A stretch of 64,000 nucleotides of DNA from positions 14,861,374 to 14,925,373 of the forward strand of contig CM026402.1 in assembly GCA_014843695.1 (NCBI GenBank). The letters run 5' to 3'. The stretch comes from Archivesica marissinica. Taxonomy: Eukaryota > Mollusca > Bivalvia > Venerida > Vesicomyidae. Position numbers and translations under genes: made by a program. How positions within the stretch are numbered: position 1 is the stretch's first letter; each line of letters begins with the position of its first letter. Below are positions 56,901 through 64,000 of this stretch, piece after piece. The notes below the pieces were generated by a model, which was given only the letters and a program-made list of their open reading frames with translations, was not told the origin of the DNA and did no database searches.

Positions 56901-58122
56901 AAACATTTACCCATGACAATAATATATGGAAATATAAATAAAAATGTATACATATATAGATATATCTAGGATTCTAGTAAATTGGATAAGATATATCATG
57001 ATATCTACACCATTACAGTATATAAGTGAGTGATTGGATTAACGATAAAAGTGGCAATATGAACCATAGACCCAAACACCGCCGTAAGAATGACAACCAC
57101 AATTACGACATACAATGTGTACCTCTTAATTACACGTAAACATATACTAGAGGACATAGAAAACGCACAGGGATTCGGCACGTTTGGGGGTACTAGTATA
57201 TATATTTAAGTACTTAAATATATATACTAGTACCCCCAAACGTGCCGAATCCCTGTGAGAAAACGCACACCTACATTATATGGTTATTATTACATGAAAA
57301 CGAAATACGAAGGATTACACAAACTGAACAACTAAAACTATTCCATGTTTAAAACTGTGTATTTAAATAGTTATTGTTTTTTATGTAAAACACACTTATC
57401 CGAAATATAGTATAGTATACAGTCAAACCTGTCGTAAGCAGCCAGCCAAGGGAATCTCGGAAAGTGGCTGCTTAGCACAGGTGGCTACTTAATATATGTC
57501 AAATGTATAATAAAACATCATATTGGGAATCTGGAAACTGGCTGCTTAATACAGGTTGGCTGCTTAATAGAGGTGACCGCTAACGCAGGTTTAACTGTAT
57601 ATGAAATAAAATGAAGTACGCTTGTGTATATAGTGCCTATTCATCAAACAGTCTGAACATCATTCACCATACGGCTCGTATTATTCTTGTACGTTATATC
57701 ACAGCTCGAAAACAATTTGGCAGACTTATGTGACAACTTGAAAGATGCCCGGTCGTACATACAGACAGACGGACACGAGACTACCCTACAGCTGCATGGG
57801 TATTAAAATGAATGTAAAAATAGAGCTATCATCACTGATGGTCACGGGTTCGAGCCCGGCTCAGGCCGTGTCTCATTTATATGAAAAAGTTGGCAGTTTC
57901 TTACGGAGGTTGGTGCACCAAGTACTGGTTAACCGCTGTAGCCTGCCCTGGAAAGGTGTTGTTAAGTAAACTGCCCGCCGGCGATATAGCCCGAAATGGT
58001 GCTGATGCAGGCGTAAAACCCTAAATATAACAACATAACATAAAAATAGAGAACTCACCAGTAAAGATGCAATAGGAATATTCCAATAAAGCAAACAATA
58101 CGAGCACACTGCGTATATCCAT
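47881..58122 (-). CDS. Unrecognised secreted or membrane-anchored protein, three exons
   Basis: Exons in transcript order: 58122-58059, 53477-53302, 48063-47881 (or to 47906). All junctions are GT-AG and phases agree (1, 0). The protein starts MDIRSVLVLFALLEYSYCIF, a hydrophobic N-terminus fitting a signal peptide; a second hydrophobic run TVLLLLSSYG follows across the junction. Then a Thr/Asn-rich segment with possible N-glycosylation sites (NSS, NDT, NMT), FDLRGTLAYRNVLLDAWANH, and in exon 3 VLFNSTALTNTEWFSTAKE. I do not recognise the family; the YRN-LDAW-PPHK...FNST...WFS pattern looks like one extracellular domain. No stop was found in a confident exon, so the 3' end probably lies in or beyond the gap. 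It spans 10 kb of SINE-rich DNA. About 140 residues are visible. Confidence 0.6.
48281..48430 (+). repeat. 30-bp tandem repeat inside LINE coding sequence, five units
   Basis: Unit ACAAGTCACGTGCAGACCTT then CCATGGATAA, in frame (NKSRADLPWI). It begins at the conserved PWI motif of the LINE linker, so it arose inside the retrotransposon. Confidence 0.9.
48592..48763 (+). mobile_element. SINE family A, headless copy
   Basis: GCCGTTATGATTGTGTCCTT to GCAATCGAGCTCAAATAAAC. Confidence 0.82.
48781..49010 (+). mobile_element. SINE family A, full-length copy
   Basis: Head GAAGTCGTGATGGCAGTGGT (one short deletion in the A box), CGCCCGGAATTCGAACTCTA, body and TTTCGCAATCTAGCTAAAAT tail. Confidence 0.85.
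49388..49440 (+). mobile_element. Duplicated SINE family A tail plus flank
   Basis: Repeats the last 45 bp of the 48781 SINE (TTTCGCAATCTAGCTAAAAT) and about 17 bp of its downstream flank (AAAGGCTACAATCCTTA versus AAAGCCTCCAATCCTTC). Confidence 0.75.
49787..50035 (-). mobile_element. tRNA-headed SINE with tRNA-Thr(GGT)-like head
   Basis: On the minus strand GACGGATCTGTAGTCCAGTG starts the head. The anticodon-arm equivalent CTGGA-CTGGTAA-TCCAG reads GGT and the T arm carries GGTTCGATCC. Downstream lie AGACTGTTAATTTTA (inverted) and the GGTTTAACGTCCCATC segment, then the GCCTCCTGAAGATATTAGTC part also present at 9059. It interrupts the LINE between its YxDD region and upstream RT. Confidence 0.75.
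50888..50970 (+). repeat. (GT)n/(GCGT)n microsatellite
   Basis: Alternating purine-pyrimidine run TGTGTGTGCGTGCGTGCGTG, ending in a G-run near 50965-50973. Potential Z-DNA former. Its His/Thr-rich antisense frame is not a gene. Confidence 0.9.
51014..51191. mobile_element. 178-bp TA-flanked MITE
   Basis: Ends CAGTCTAACCTGTGTTGGTG and (inverted) CAGTCAAACCTGTCTTAAGC, flanked by TA on both sides. The interior contains CTTGGCTGGCTGCTTAAGAC. Same length as two other copies here. Confidence 0.85.
51411..51537. mobile_element. Diverged MITE of the 178-bp family
   Basis: TGTATTAAGGGACC and the right end AATACAAGGTTGACTGTA match the family loosely. The left end is not clear. Confidence 0.5.
51757..51998 (+). 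mobile_element. SINE family A, full-length copy
   Basis: Head TAGTCGTGCTTGCGCAGTGG, CGTTCGCTTCATGTGTGAGC, body GCAAGGCACTTAAAATTCCA and tail GTTTCGCAATCGAGCTAACA. Confidence 0.82.
51999..52458. other. Intronic unique sequence of the minus-strand gene
   Basis: AT-rich, with a threefold AATGCATTT near 52335-52365. No gene seen. Confidence 0.5.
52459..52636. mobile_element. 178-bp TA-flanked MITE
   Basis: Starts CAGTCAAACCTGTGTTAGTG, ends CTTAAGACAGGGTTGACTG, flanked by TA at 52457-52458 and 52637-52638. The interior has recurrent TTAAGCAGCC units. Confidence 0.88.
52701..52931 (-). mobile_element. SINE family A, full-length copy, inverted
   Basis: Reads on the minus strand from GGAAGTCGTCATAGTGCAGT through GGTCCGGGGTTCGAGCCC to the TTTCGCAATCGAGCTAAAAT tail. 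Confidence 0.87.
53137..53229 (-). mobile_element. SINE family A head fragment, inverted
   Basis: GCGTTCGCTTCAGGTGCGAA, GTCCGGAGTTCGAGCCCCGC and the start of the body on the minus strand. Truncated at both ends. Confidence 0.78.
53302..53477 (-). CDS. Unrecognised secreted protein, exon 2
   Basis: 176 nt, phase 1 to 0. The acceptor is ATTGTTGTAG and the donor is AAG|GTATAT, which runs straight into a (TA)n tract. Encodes LTVLLLLSSYGVDEPYTVW, a Thr/Asn-rich linker and FDLRGTLAYRNVLLDAWANH. Confidence 0.65.
53478..53920. other. Intron, unique sequence
   Basis: Contains a short CCGTCCGTCC run near 53540-53585. No gene seen. Confidence 0.5.
53921..54190 (+). repeat. Two short minisatellites (36 bp x3, 29 bp x4)
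   Basis: 53921-54029 repeats AATTTGAATAACGTTTTTTA. 54075-54190 repeats ACAGAAACAGTTGTACGAAC. Confidence 0.9.
54191..54781. other. Intron, AT-rich unique sequence
   Basis: A/T-rich with no coding signal. Confidence 0.5.
54782..55355. repeat. 21-bp minisatellite, about 27 units
   Basis: Unit CACTCTCGTGCACATATATC+C. Being a multiple of three it stays open on both strands for over 180 codons; this is not a gene. Confidence 0.96.
55362..55935 (-). mobile_element. GATA-tailed element flanked by about 115-bp direct repeats
   Basis: A segment beginning TTACTGGTTA and containing GTTGAGTGCCTCATGGTAGA and CCATTTACCAATCTG occurs at 55362-55470 and again at 55818-55935. Between them, on the minus strand, is a 3'-UTR-like body ending in (GATA)n at about 55484. 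A related inverted copy lies at 60745-61243. Confidence 0.6.
56060..56307. mobile_element. Joined pair of 178-bp-family MITEs in inverted orientation
   Basis: 56060-56232 is a near-full copy (CATTCAAATCTGTGTAAGTG to CGGGCTTGACTG). 56233-56307 is the end part of a second copy in the opposite direction (AATACAGGTTGGCTGCTTAA to TTTGACTG). The TA target motif is shared. Confidence 0.75.
56359..56756 (-). mobile_element. SINE family D with three tandem tRNA-like heads
   Basis: On the minus strand three successive heads (GTCCGATTAGCGCAGTGGTT ... CGACCCGGGTTCGATCATCG) of about 80 bp precede one body and the GAGTGATTAATATAAGTTGT tail. The 30158 copy has a single head. Confidence 0.82.
56757..57157. 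other. Intron, AT-rich unique sequence
   Basis: No feature recognised. Confidence 0.5.
57158..57268. repeat. Perfect 92-bp palindrome with 11-bp flanking direct repeats
   Basis: 57166-57257 is perfectly self-complementary with no spacer (centre AAGTACTT at 57208-57215). AGAAAACGCAC occurs at 57158-57168 and 57258-57268. Confidence 0.95.
57420..57597. mobile_element. 178-bp TA-flanked MITE, inverted copy
   Basis: Starts CAGTCAAACCTGTCGTAAGC, ends GCAGGTTTAACTG, flanked by TA at 57418-57419 and 57598-57599. Opposite orientation to the copy at 52459. Confidence 0.88.
57822..58040 (+). mobile_element. SINE family B, head-truncated
   Basis: ATCATCACTGATGGTCACGG, GTTCGAGCCCGGCTCAGGCC and CTGCCCGCCGGCGATATAGC match the copy at 1018. 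It ends just before the exon 1 donor of the minus-strand gene. Confidence 0.82.
58059..58122 (-). CDS. Unrecognised secreted protein, exon 1 (start)
   Basis: 64 nt, 21 codons plus one base: MDIRSVLVLFALLEYSYCIF T. The ATG is at 58122 and the donor is ACTG|GTGAGT. The hydrophobic core after two charged residues fits a signal peptide. Confidence 0.6.
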
Positions 58123-58603
58123 TCTCCGACTTCAATGTCACCCGTTACTCTCGTTTGCTGTTCTATTTCCGTTTATTCCACATATTTCCTTGAACACCCG
58201 ATATGTCCATAAATTCTAAAGCACATCGTATGCCTAAACATCGTTTTATATAGTGCGCGATTGAGCAACAACGCATGCATGCAGCACTATTGAACGGCTG
58301 ATTCGTGCCATGTAGAGTTTACGCTATGTCGCACTACACCAGCAAAGCACCAATCAGCCAACGCAACAGTTGGTGATGCAGATGCTTTGTCGACCTTTCA
58401 TTTTGTCGTCGCTAAAACAAGTTGAAAACGCCAACTTGACAACACGACAAAGAATTACCCTCAATGTGGCATGTTCTGTTAATTAAGTAATTCCTTTGGC
58501 TGGACAGGGGGGCTAACTTACTAACTAACTAACTTACTAACAGTAGACCGTACCAGACTGTGGTATAAAGTGATGTGTGGGCCAATACACGTTACACAAA
58601 GCA
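58123..58603. promoter_or_regulatory. Upstream region of the minus-strand gene
   Basis: Expected 5' flank. Contains a short ACTAACTAACT run near 58520-58540. No defined promoter motif identified. Confidence 0.35.
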
Positions 58604-59990
58604 ACGATGTATCATTATCAATGTAACGTTGTATCATTATCAATGTAACGCTGTATCATTATCAATGTAACGTTGTATCATTATCAATGTAACGATGTAT
58701 CATTATCAATGTAACGATGTATCATTATCAATGTAACGCTGTATCATTATCAATGTAACGCTGTATCATTATCAATGTAACGTTGTATCATTATCAATGT
58801 ACCGCTGTATCATTATCAATGTAACGATGTATCAGTATCAATGTAACGCTGTATCATTATCAATGTAACGCTGTATCATTATCAATGTAACGTTGTATCA
58901 TTATCAATGTAACGTTGTATCATTATCAATGTAACGTTGCATCATTATCAATGTAACGTTGCATCATTATCAATGTACCGTTGTATCATTATCAATGTAA
59001 CGTTGTATCATTATCAATGTAACGTTGTATCATTATCAATGTAACGTTGTATCATTATCAATGTAATGTTGTATCATTATCAATGTAACGCTGTATCATT
59101 ATCAATGTAACGTTATATCATTATCAATGTAACGTTGTATCGTTTCGTTACCAATGTAACGTTGCATCATTATCAATGTAACGTTGTATCATTATCAATG
59201 TAACGTTGTATCATTATCAATGTAACGTTGTATCATTACCAATGTAACGTTGTATCATTATCAATGTAATGCTATATCATTCATATTCAATGTAACGTTG
59301 TATCATTCATTATCAATGTAGCGTTGTAGCATCCATTACCAATGTAACGTTGTATAATTCGTTATCAATGTAACGTTGTATCATTCGTTATCAATGTAAC
59401 GTTGTATCATCCATGATCAATGTAACGTTGTATCATTCGTTATCAATGTAACGTTGTATCATTCATTATCAATGTAACGTTGTATCATTCATTATCAATG
59501 TAACGTTGTATCATTCATTATCAATGTAACGTTGTATCATTATCAATGTAATGTTGTAGCATTCATTATCAATGTAACGTTGTATCATTGTCAATGTAAA
59601 GTTGTATCATCCATTATCAATGTAACGTTGTATCATAATCAATGTAACGTTGTATCATTATCAATGTAACGTTGTATCATTCATTATCAATGTAACGTTG
59701 TATCATTATCAATGTAACTTGTATCATTCATTATCAATGTAACGTTGTATCATTCATTATCAATGTAACTTGTATCATTCATTATCAATGTAACGTATCA
59801 TTATCAATGTAACGTTGTGTCATCCATTAGCAATGCAACGTTGTATCATTATCAATGTAAAGTTGTATCATTATCAATGTAATGTTGTATCATTATCAAT
59901 GTAAATTGTACCATTATCAATGTAATGTTGTATCATTATCAATGTAATGTTGTATCATTATCAATGCAATGTTGCATCATTAATTCATTA
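58604..59990. repeat. 22-bp minisatellite, about 63 units
   Basis: Core TATCATTATCAATGTAACGT+TG. From about 59275 on, many units carry an extra CATT or CGTT before ATCAATG, making 25-26-bp units. Confidence 0.95.
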
Positions 59991-60006
59991 TTCATTTTAC
60001 ATCACA

Positions 60007-60297
60007 AGGGGGCCTCCGAGCCCGACTGGTTACGGTCGTTGACTTCAACTCACTTGCCCTTCACCGTTGTAGGTTCGAATCCCACTGGGGGTGTGAATTA
60101 TTTCAAATAATGAAGCTATCCAGCTGGTTTGTGGAAGGTCGGTGGTTTACCCTGGTACCCGCCCGTGCATTAAATACATGTATTGTTTGGATGGACACAT
60201 GGAGCCTTCCTCGACATGTAATAGCTGAAGAGTCGTCATATGACCTAAGCTATTGGTGCGACTTTAAAGTTCAAACCCCAAAAACAAACAAATAATT
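60007..60297 (+). mobile_element. SINE family C, best-preserved copy
   Basis: Head GGCCTCCGAGCCCGACTGGT, CTTGCCCTTCACCGTTGTAG, B box GGTTCGAATCCCACTGGGGG, body GAAGCTATCCAGCTGGTTTG and the 3' end AAACCCCAAAAACAAACAAA. Confidence 0.85.
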
Positions 60298-60415
60298 GTA
60301 CATTTATGTCGTACTCGTATTTAATTTAAAATGAAATAACAGAATAACATCAACATTGCAATTGCTTTGCATGTTATATTCGAGAACCATAATTGTTATT
60401 ATAATCAATTATTAG

Positions 60416-60680
60416 CAACTCTCTTACATCTATCACAATTTCTGTGAAGCTCTAGACGAAGGTAAGGAAGTTAGAGCCGTATTCTGTGACATATAAAAAG
60501 CTTTCGACCGGGTATGGTATAAGGGTTTCCTATTCAAGCTGTCTAAGAAGGGCATAACTGGGTATTTTCTCTTGTGGTTTACTGATTATCTAGCAAACCG
60601 AAGGCAGTGTGTAGTTCTCTCTGGGTGTGAGTCTGTTATCTTCCTATCCAAGCTGGTGTTCCATAGGGTCCAAACATTGT
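60416..60680 (+). mobile_element. LINE reverse transcriptase fragment
   Basis: Encodes FCEALDEGKEVRAVFCDI, a stop, KAFDRVWYKGFLFKLSKKGI and LANRRQCVVLSG, the standard RT segment (DxxKAFDxVxH-like) of Jockey/CR1-type elements. Ends before the catalytic box. Confidence 0.75.
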
Positions 60681-60696
60681 AATACATGTAGTTTAC

Positions 60697-60738
60697 AATA
60701 ATAATAATATATATTATTATTATAATAAGACTTTATTT
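60697..60738. repeat. (AAT)n/(TTA)n inverted microsatellite
   Basis: AATAATAATAATATATATTA then TTATTATAATAA. Confidence 0.8.
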
Positions 60739-60744
60739 AACTAG

Positions 60745-61243
60745 ATAATTCATTTGAACAATTAAGTCAATCTACCATGAGGCCCTCAACAAATTAAAAC
60801 ATGAAATAGCACAATGACACATTTAAACAGTAACCAGTAAAACCAGTAAAAATAAGATATTAAAGCAGCATTACATCGTATGAAATAAAAGATATTTAAA
60901 AAATTCAAATTTTACGTATGGGTAGCAATGCTGCTAAACATTCTAATATAATACTTTGTATGCTTATGTTCAATTGGTAAACAGTGTTTTTTTTGCGATA
61001 AAACAAACTCGAAACCGAAAGTAGGACTTTCCGAGTCGATCGGTCACGCACTTGTTTACAACCGGAACGCATCGTCCGCACGTGTTTACATTCGGAATGC
61101 ATCGTTCCCATTTGTCCCACGTTGTCTTTTTAATTAAATTACTTGATATGTTGATTCATACCTCTGTTAGCTAAGTCTGTTAGGGACATTTCTACATCTC
61201 CGCGAGGGGTTCGATATTAGAGGAAGATAGATAGATAGATAGT
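60745..61243 (+). mobile_element. GATA-tailed element, copy of 55362-55935
   Basis: Starts GAACAATTAAGTCAATCTAC, includes CACTTGTTTACAACCGGAAC and CGTGTTTACATTCGGAATGC, and ends with (GATA)n at 61226-61243. Opposite orientation to the copy at 55362-55935. Confidence 0.75.
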
Positions 61244-63493
61244 CTTTCATGTTCAAAATATATGTATACGTTGTTTTCTACATCCTCTATTGTTTCACGC
61301 ATGTGCGTTGTGCGTGTTTACATTTCGTGTATCGATAAACAAATTCGCGTATACGACGGTTTAAATTTATTGGAATTTTATCGTTTCTAAGCGACTATTT
61401 CGATTTTTGTAAACACACACACACATTAGTATTTATATTTTACCCAAACATCCTTTATTACGATGTAATGCTGCTTTAAGCTGCAAGAACTAAATTATAA
61501 TTTATAATAATAATAAAACAAAAGTTAATCATCCATGAGGCCCTCAACATATATACAAATCAAATGATAGGATCATTGAAGAGGATATCTGAGTCGGTTT
61601 CTCCTACTGCGGGATGGCAAATGTGGAGGACGTGGCCTTAACATGGACCCGTTGTTCGAAGGAAGCAACAACCACCCATGACTTGTAACCCTGGACCAGG
61701 GGAATGAGAAGTATCATCGGGATGTCTGCATATACGTAACATAGCAACCACATAAACTTCTTAGAGAAACCAACCACATGCCTCGGCGTAGGCGACTATA
61801 ATGAAAACTACAAGATTATTATCTTGGCGCATTGGTGGGACTATGGAGTGGTGTTGTCAACTGCCAATATAGCATTCTGCCCCCATATAAGCAGATAATA
61901 TAAATAATCACCGCAGGTAAAAATGACACAGCATATGTGGTTCCTAAACCTGATTGACATTTGTTTGAACAATTTCATCTATCTAATGCCTCTTTGGCAC
62001 ATTCGTTAGTAAATAAATAAATCGACTCTACTTCCATTCATAAATAAAAGATTACACTTCCGGTCGAGTGAAAATCAGAACATTGTTGCAGAAATAACAG
62101 CAGCATCAACCATCCGCTAACGAATAAAAGTAATAAATTACATTATTACTAAACGATTGTCGAGCGTGTGATTAAAACAGATCTGCTTCGGAACAATAAA
62201 GCGCCGATAAACTAACGGAAATGAAAACCACTACTGTCACACTGAGCAACGAGTGATATGGACGCGCTAACTCTAGAAAACAAGTTCTGTGTACATATAT
62301 ATACGATCTGGTTCCCATTAGGCCCTGCTGCGATTGATCAAAACATATGTGTTCAATTAATCACGGTGTGAAATAAAATGTTATCAAAGTTCGATCCAGT
62401 GTGATTCTATTAATCTGTTGTAGCACAGACAAGAGCCGTTTAATTAGTAGTATTGAAAATCATTACCTGTAGTAATTGGATAGACACGAGTAATAATAGA
62501 TATCGTATAGTGTGCTTATTCGCCTGGGATAATGTTTATGACCTTATGTTTTTCTATATATTGAACATGGGAATATTAGCTGCACTCACATTACATCATG
62601 CACAACAAGTAGGGTATATTGAAATGTTTTAAATATCTATAGGATATAGGCCGAACACGACCCAATATGTAAAATATTGGACTGTGTGAGGCGCGGCGCC
62701 ACAGACAGTAGCAATAGTTTACATATTGGATCCGTTTGAGGTTTATATCTTACTTAAAATACACATTTATATAACAAGATCGTACTAATTAAAATTGTTA
62801 ATTTCGTACGTGTACGCGTAGGATTTAATATAATACTCTAGCCTTTTGACAGCAGTCCAATATTAATAATAATGCATTACAAGTACAAAGGTATGACGTC
62901 ACGACAGTGTTTTAATCAGTGTTATCGAAGTCCAATTTTCGTTGGTGGACAGTTTGAACCAAATTAATCGAATGCAATTACATTAAATTTGAACATTATA
63001 ATTAATTACTTAACGATTACAAGTAATTGAAATAAATGTTCAATTATAAATTACATTCGATTACTTGGAAAAATGTAATTAGCTACAGGCAATTAATATT
63101 ACAAATTTCAATTACACTACCCTTGTATCGAACACATTAAGCCAGGCCATAGAACAAAAATCGATCAGTGGTCCGGTAGTCAGCACTCTGGACTCCAGCT
63201 ATACCGTACACAAATTACTATTTATAAGCACCGACAATATGAAATAGTATTTTGGGTGCGAATTTGTCGATGCTTGTACACTGTGCACATAAATGAACCA
63301 GGCGAGCCTCTGGAATACGGTTGCGTTTATGTGTTCGAAAAGATATAATGGTCTGCCCGCCGGAAGGGCACTGTAAGTAAGTGGCCGGATGTTGCTCGCC
63401 TGATCGTGCTTGGCCACGCCGCACGACATAACGTTTCTGTATGTGTTGTTTGTCTTCAAATGGAAAAAATAATACTATGCAAATGCTATGGCC
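61244..63493. other. Gene-poor region
   Basis: No gene, array or recognisable element over 2.2 kb, apart from degenerate GTAATTA/ATTACA sequence at 62940-63120 that may be an old MITE. A TGACGTCA lies at 62894-62901. AAGGGCACTGTAAGTAAGT near 63365 is loosely like 9808-9824. Confidence 0.5.
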
Positions 63494-64000
63494 CAACGAT
63501 ATAACGTGTTATTTACAAGCATTACTATAAATAGGTTTGGAATACTATGGCCCAACGATAACGTGTTATTTACAAGCATTACTATAAATAGTTTTGGAAT
63601 ACTATGGCCCAACGATAACGTGTTATTTACAAGCATTACTATAAATAGTTTTGGAATACTATGGCCCAACGATAACGTGTTATTTACAAGCATTACTATA
63701 AATAGTTTTGGAATACTATGGCCCAACGATAACGTGTTATTTACAAGCATTACTATAAATAGGTTTGGAATACTATGGCCCAACGATAACGTGTTATTTA
63801 CAAGCATTACTATAAATAGGTTTGGAATACTATGGCCCAACGATAACGTGTTATTTACAAGCATTACTATAAATAGGTTTGGAATACTATGGCCCAACGA
63901 TAACGTGTTATTTACAAGCATTACTATAAATAGGTTTGGAATACTATGGCCCAACGATAACGTGTTATTTACAAGCATTACTATAAATAGGTTTGGAATA
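63494..64000. repeat. 57-bp minisatellite, about nine units, running off the right edge
   Basis: Core ACTATGGCCCAACGATAACG then TGTTATTTACAAGCATTACT. Units are almost identical. Open in frame on the minus strand (MLVNNTLSLGHSIPNLFIV per unit), but not a gene. Confidence 0.95.

Noticed and set aside
63475..63978. 167-codon frame with a 19-residue repeat
   Set aside because: 57-bp minisatellite at the window edge. No unique sequence supports a protein.
1..64000. ATM as the NPAT neighbour
   Set aside because: No kinase or FAT-domain coding sequence was found on either side; the divergent neighbour is PEX7.

Overview
The window is eukaryotic nuclear DNA, very probably from a marine lophotrochozoan invertebrate and most likely a mollusc. 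That taxonomic call is inference. It rests on spliced metazoan genes with GT-AG introns, several tRNA-headed SINE families, decayed non-LTR retrotransposons, a Tc1-type DNA transposon, short TA-flanked nonautonomous elements and AT-rich intergenic sequence. There is no operon structure and no prokaryotic signal. One 1000-N assembly gap lies at 46095-47094.

Three protein-coding genes can be supported; only PEX7 and NPAT are recognised. (1) PEX7, the peroxisomal PTS2 import receptor, lies on the minus strand. Five exons (8183 down to 647) encode about the first 168 residues, and the rest runs off the left edge. (2) NPAT lies on the plus strand in twelve exons from 10309 to 40813, all phases consistent, predicting about 2124 residues. 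It is the LisH-containing histone-locus-body coactivator of S-phase histone transcription. Its start is about 2.1 kb from that of PEX7, head to head. (3) An unrecognised secreted or membrane-anchored protein on the minus strand has three exons between 58122 and about 47881 and is probably incomplete at its 3' end.

The dominant feature is an extraordinary load of minisatellites. More than 25 independent arrays with units of 16-63 bp cover roughly a third of the window, mostly in introns of PEX7 and NPAT. Several arrays begin exactly at, or contain copies of, a real splice junction: PEX7 exon 5 donor, PEX7 exon 4 acceptor, NPAT exon 2 acceptor, NPAT exon 6 donor and NPAT exon 9 donor. NPAT intron 5 also holds a 3.3 kb array whose units each look like a 3' splice site. 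This splice-site-copying pattern is the most unusual thing in the window. Many long open frames seen here are only stop-free minisatellites.

Mobile elements: LINE fragments at 1-435, 9127-9567, 15560-17040, 48130-50705 (cut by several SINEs) and 60416-60680; four tRNA-headed SINE families, two of which share a 3' tail; an intact-ended but frameshifted Tc1 element (27424-28923) inside a minisatellite; a MITE family with CAGGGWTCATTCTAG ends; three 178-bp TA-flanked elements; a 730-bp TA-flanked element; and a perfect 92-bp palindrome bounded by 11-bp direct repeats. From 61244 to 63493 no gene could be seen. The window ends inside a 57-bp minisatellite.
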